In this document: positions 7,363-8,212 of the stretch, piece after piece
Numbering within the stretch: the stretch's first letter is position 1
How the letters are laid out: the number at the start of each line of letters is the position of its first letter
Assembly: GCA_900552325.1 (NCBI GenBank)
Contig: URZG01000085.1
Location: 1 to 8,212 of the forward strand
DNA length: 8,212 nt
From: an uncultured Porphyromonadaceae bacterium
GTDB taxonomy: Bacteria > Bacteroidota > Bacteroidia > Bacteroidales > Muribaculaceae
Reading direction: 5' to 3'
The notes under the pieces: generated by a model
Told to the model about the DNA's origin: nothing
The model's database searches: none
What the model saw: only the letters and a program-made list of their open reading frames with translations
Translations under genes and position numbers: made by a program

Positions 7363-7905
7363 TCAGGGGTGCAGGGCGAAATATTTCCAGAGAGGAGCGG
7401 CCATGAGCGATTGCTTTACGCTGTCGGCCAGCAGCATGGCTTTCACCTCTCCGCGGGTGAGAAGTTTGACGGCGATATCCTCCGTAGCGTCAAGATGTTG
7501 CCCTGACACTTTTACCACTCCGCGCGCCAGAAAGCAGTGCGTCAGGTTGTCGGTCGAGCCGGGATTCTGCGAGAGCACCGTCAGTTCCTCCCATTCACCC
7601 CCGGCATACCCCGTTTCCTCAAGGAGTTCACGGTGCGCGGCCTCAAGGGGCGCCTCCCCCTCCTCCACGACACCTGCCACCAGTTCGGTGAAGACATCGC
7701 GCAGTCCGTGACGGTACTGCTCCACCATTACGAAATCGCCGTCAGCGGTGATGGCTATCACATTCACCCATGTGGGATATTCGAGCACATAATATTCGGG
7801 ATGCACCGTCCCGTCCGGGAGCTGCACTTTGTCGCACCGGGCTGTAAGCCACGGTCTCTTTACGATGTACTCGCTGTCGAGCGTGTTCCACTTCTGTATC
7901 GCCAT
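7363..7905 (-). CDS. Nudix hydrolase, ADP-ribose pyrophosphatase type
   Basis: 180 residues, a normal length for this family. Residues 78-100 form a perfect Nudix box (Gx5Ex7REUxEExGU): Gly78, Glu84, RELLEETGY at 92-100. The REUxEE glutamates bind the divalent metal for pyrophosphate-bond hydrolysis. Pro115, in SQNPGS, lies 15 residues after the box, the position associated with ADP-ribose pyrophosphatases, and the N-terminal part (YYVLEYPTWVNVIAIT, then VMVEQYRHG) also fits the ADP-ribose/NDP-sugar pyrophosphatase group. It likely converts ADP-ribose or a similar nucleoside diphosphate to AMP plus a phosphorylated sugar in the cytosol, a housekeeping clean-up role. The exact substrate cannot be read from sequence. 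The start at 7905 follows a -7 box by about 17 nt, giving a very short leader. There is no sign of a functional link to the neighbouring amylase. Confidence 0.93.
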   Translation of the reverse strand: MAIQKWNTLDSEYIVKRPWLTARCDKVQLPDGTVHPEYYVLEYPTWVNVIAITADGDFVMVEQYRHGLRDVFTELVAGVVEEGEAPLEAAHRELLEETGYAGGEWEELTVLSQNPGSTDNLTHCFLARGVVKVSGQHLDATEDIAVKLLTRGEVKAMLLADSVKQSLMAAPLWKYFALHP

Positions 7906-7922
7906 CGCAGATATTTTTATTG

Positions 7923-7930
7923 CAAAGATA
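7923..7930 (-). promoter_or_regulatory. -7 box of the Nudix gene promoter
   Basis: TATCTTTG on the minus strand matches TAnnTTTG perfectly. A -33 TTTG at the expected distance is not visible. Transcription would start about 10-12 nt before the ATG at 7905, so the mRNA would be nearly leaderless. It is divergent from the promoter at 7997-8028. Confidence 0.55.
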
Positions 7931-7996
7931 ATTATTTCCGATAAATTATTTTGGCGGCTTCGGCAGAAAATACCGGTATCCTAATTTTTCTGTGGT

Positions 7997-8028
7997 TTTG
8001 GCGGAAATAGGAAATTTTCGTAATTTTG
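7997..8028 (+). promoter_or_regulatory. Promoter of the rightward gene
   Basis: TTTG (7997-8000), a 20-nt spacer, then TAATTTTG (8021-8028) is a textbook Bacteroidota promoter with perfect -33 and -7 boxes. It drives the gene starting at 8063 through a leader of roughly 25-30 nt. AAGGAGG at 8038-8044 looks like a Shine-Dalgarno sequence but lies 18 nt from the ATG, farther than usual. Confidence 0.82.
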
Positions 8029-8062
8029 CGTTTTATAAGGAGGATTCTCTCCGCTTACAATC

Positions 8063-8212
8063 ATGGACTACAACAGACAGAATAACCGTCCGCGCCGTCA
8101 GATAAATTTCTCGTCGGATCCGGCGATTCCCCGCGAGGAACCGCCGGCACGCGGTCTGCGCGACGAGGACTGGGACAACGAAGAGTTCACCAACTCGCGT
8201 GCTGCCTCGGCT
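8063..8212 (+). CDS. Unrecognised protein, N-terminal 50 residues only
   Basis: The frame is open from the ATG at 8063 to the right edge. The visible residues (starting MDYNRQNNRPRRQ, later REEPPARGLRDEDWDNEEF) are hydrophilic, with a basic Arg/Asn-rich start then an acidic stretch, and look disordered. There is no signal peptide or membrane segment in this part, so it is probably a cytosolic protein or the cytosolic tail of a membrane protein. No upstream in-frame ATG, GTG or TTG exists between the promoter and 8063, so the start is well placed despite the distant AAGGAGG. I do not recognise the family. The strong promoter and good codon structure support a real gene. Confidence 0.75.
   Translation, partial: MDYNRQNNRPRRQINFSSDPAIPREEPPARGLRDEDWDNEEFTNSRAASA

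Overview
The window looks like a chromosomal segment from a member of the Bacteroidales (Bacteroidota), probably an animal-gut lineage such as Muribaculaceae or a relative. Three things support this. The promoters have the Bacteroidota -33/-7 form (TTTG, about 20 bp, TAnnTTTG). The start sites mostly lack a well-placed Shine-Dalgarno sequence. The amylase ends in a type IX secretion (T9SS)-like C-terminal tail. The family assignment is inference; the phylum-level call is firm.

Layout from left to right. Positions 1-3993 on the minus strand hold the first 1331 residues of a giant exported protein that runs off the left edge. It has a signal peptide, four tandem units each made of a CUB-like beta-sandwich plus a sialidase-N-terminal-type (BNR_assoc_N-like) domain, and then the start of a right-handed beta-helix. 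Upstream of it lies a leader of about 500 nt. This begins with a Bacteroidota promoter (4510-4541), continues into a well-preserved adenosylcobalamin-type riboswitch (4260-4491, with a visible L5-L13 kissing-loop match), and then runs about 265 nt without a convincing gene. No strong separate promoter was found for the giant gene, so it is the apparent target of the vitamin B12 switch.

A strong intrinsic terminator (4554-4591) separates this unit from the next gene. Positions 4613-7207 (minus) encode an exported, multidomain AmyE-like GH13 alpha-amylase with a SusE/F-like module, two CBM26-type starch-binding modules and a T9SS-like tail. Its catalytic general acid/base Glu is replaced by Ala. 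Positions 7363-7905 (minus) encode a Nudix hydrolase of ADP-ribose pyrophosphatase type with its own promoter. From the same 157-bp intergenic region a plus-strand gene starts at 8063 and leaves the window after 50 codons; its product is not recognisable.

The two points most worth attention are a cobalamin riboswitch apparently controlling a giant surface or secreted adhesin-like protein instead of a recognisable B12 transporter, and an otherwise intact secreted amylase lacking its catalytic acid, which suggests a starch-binding pseudoenzyme. No tRNA, rRNA, IS element or CRISPR array was seen.
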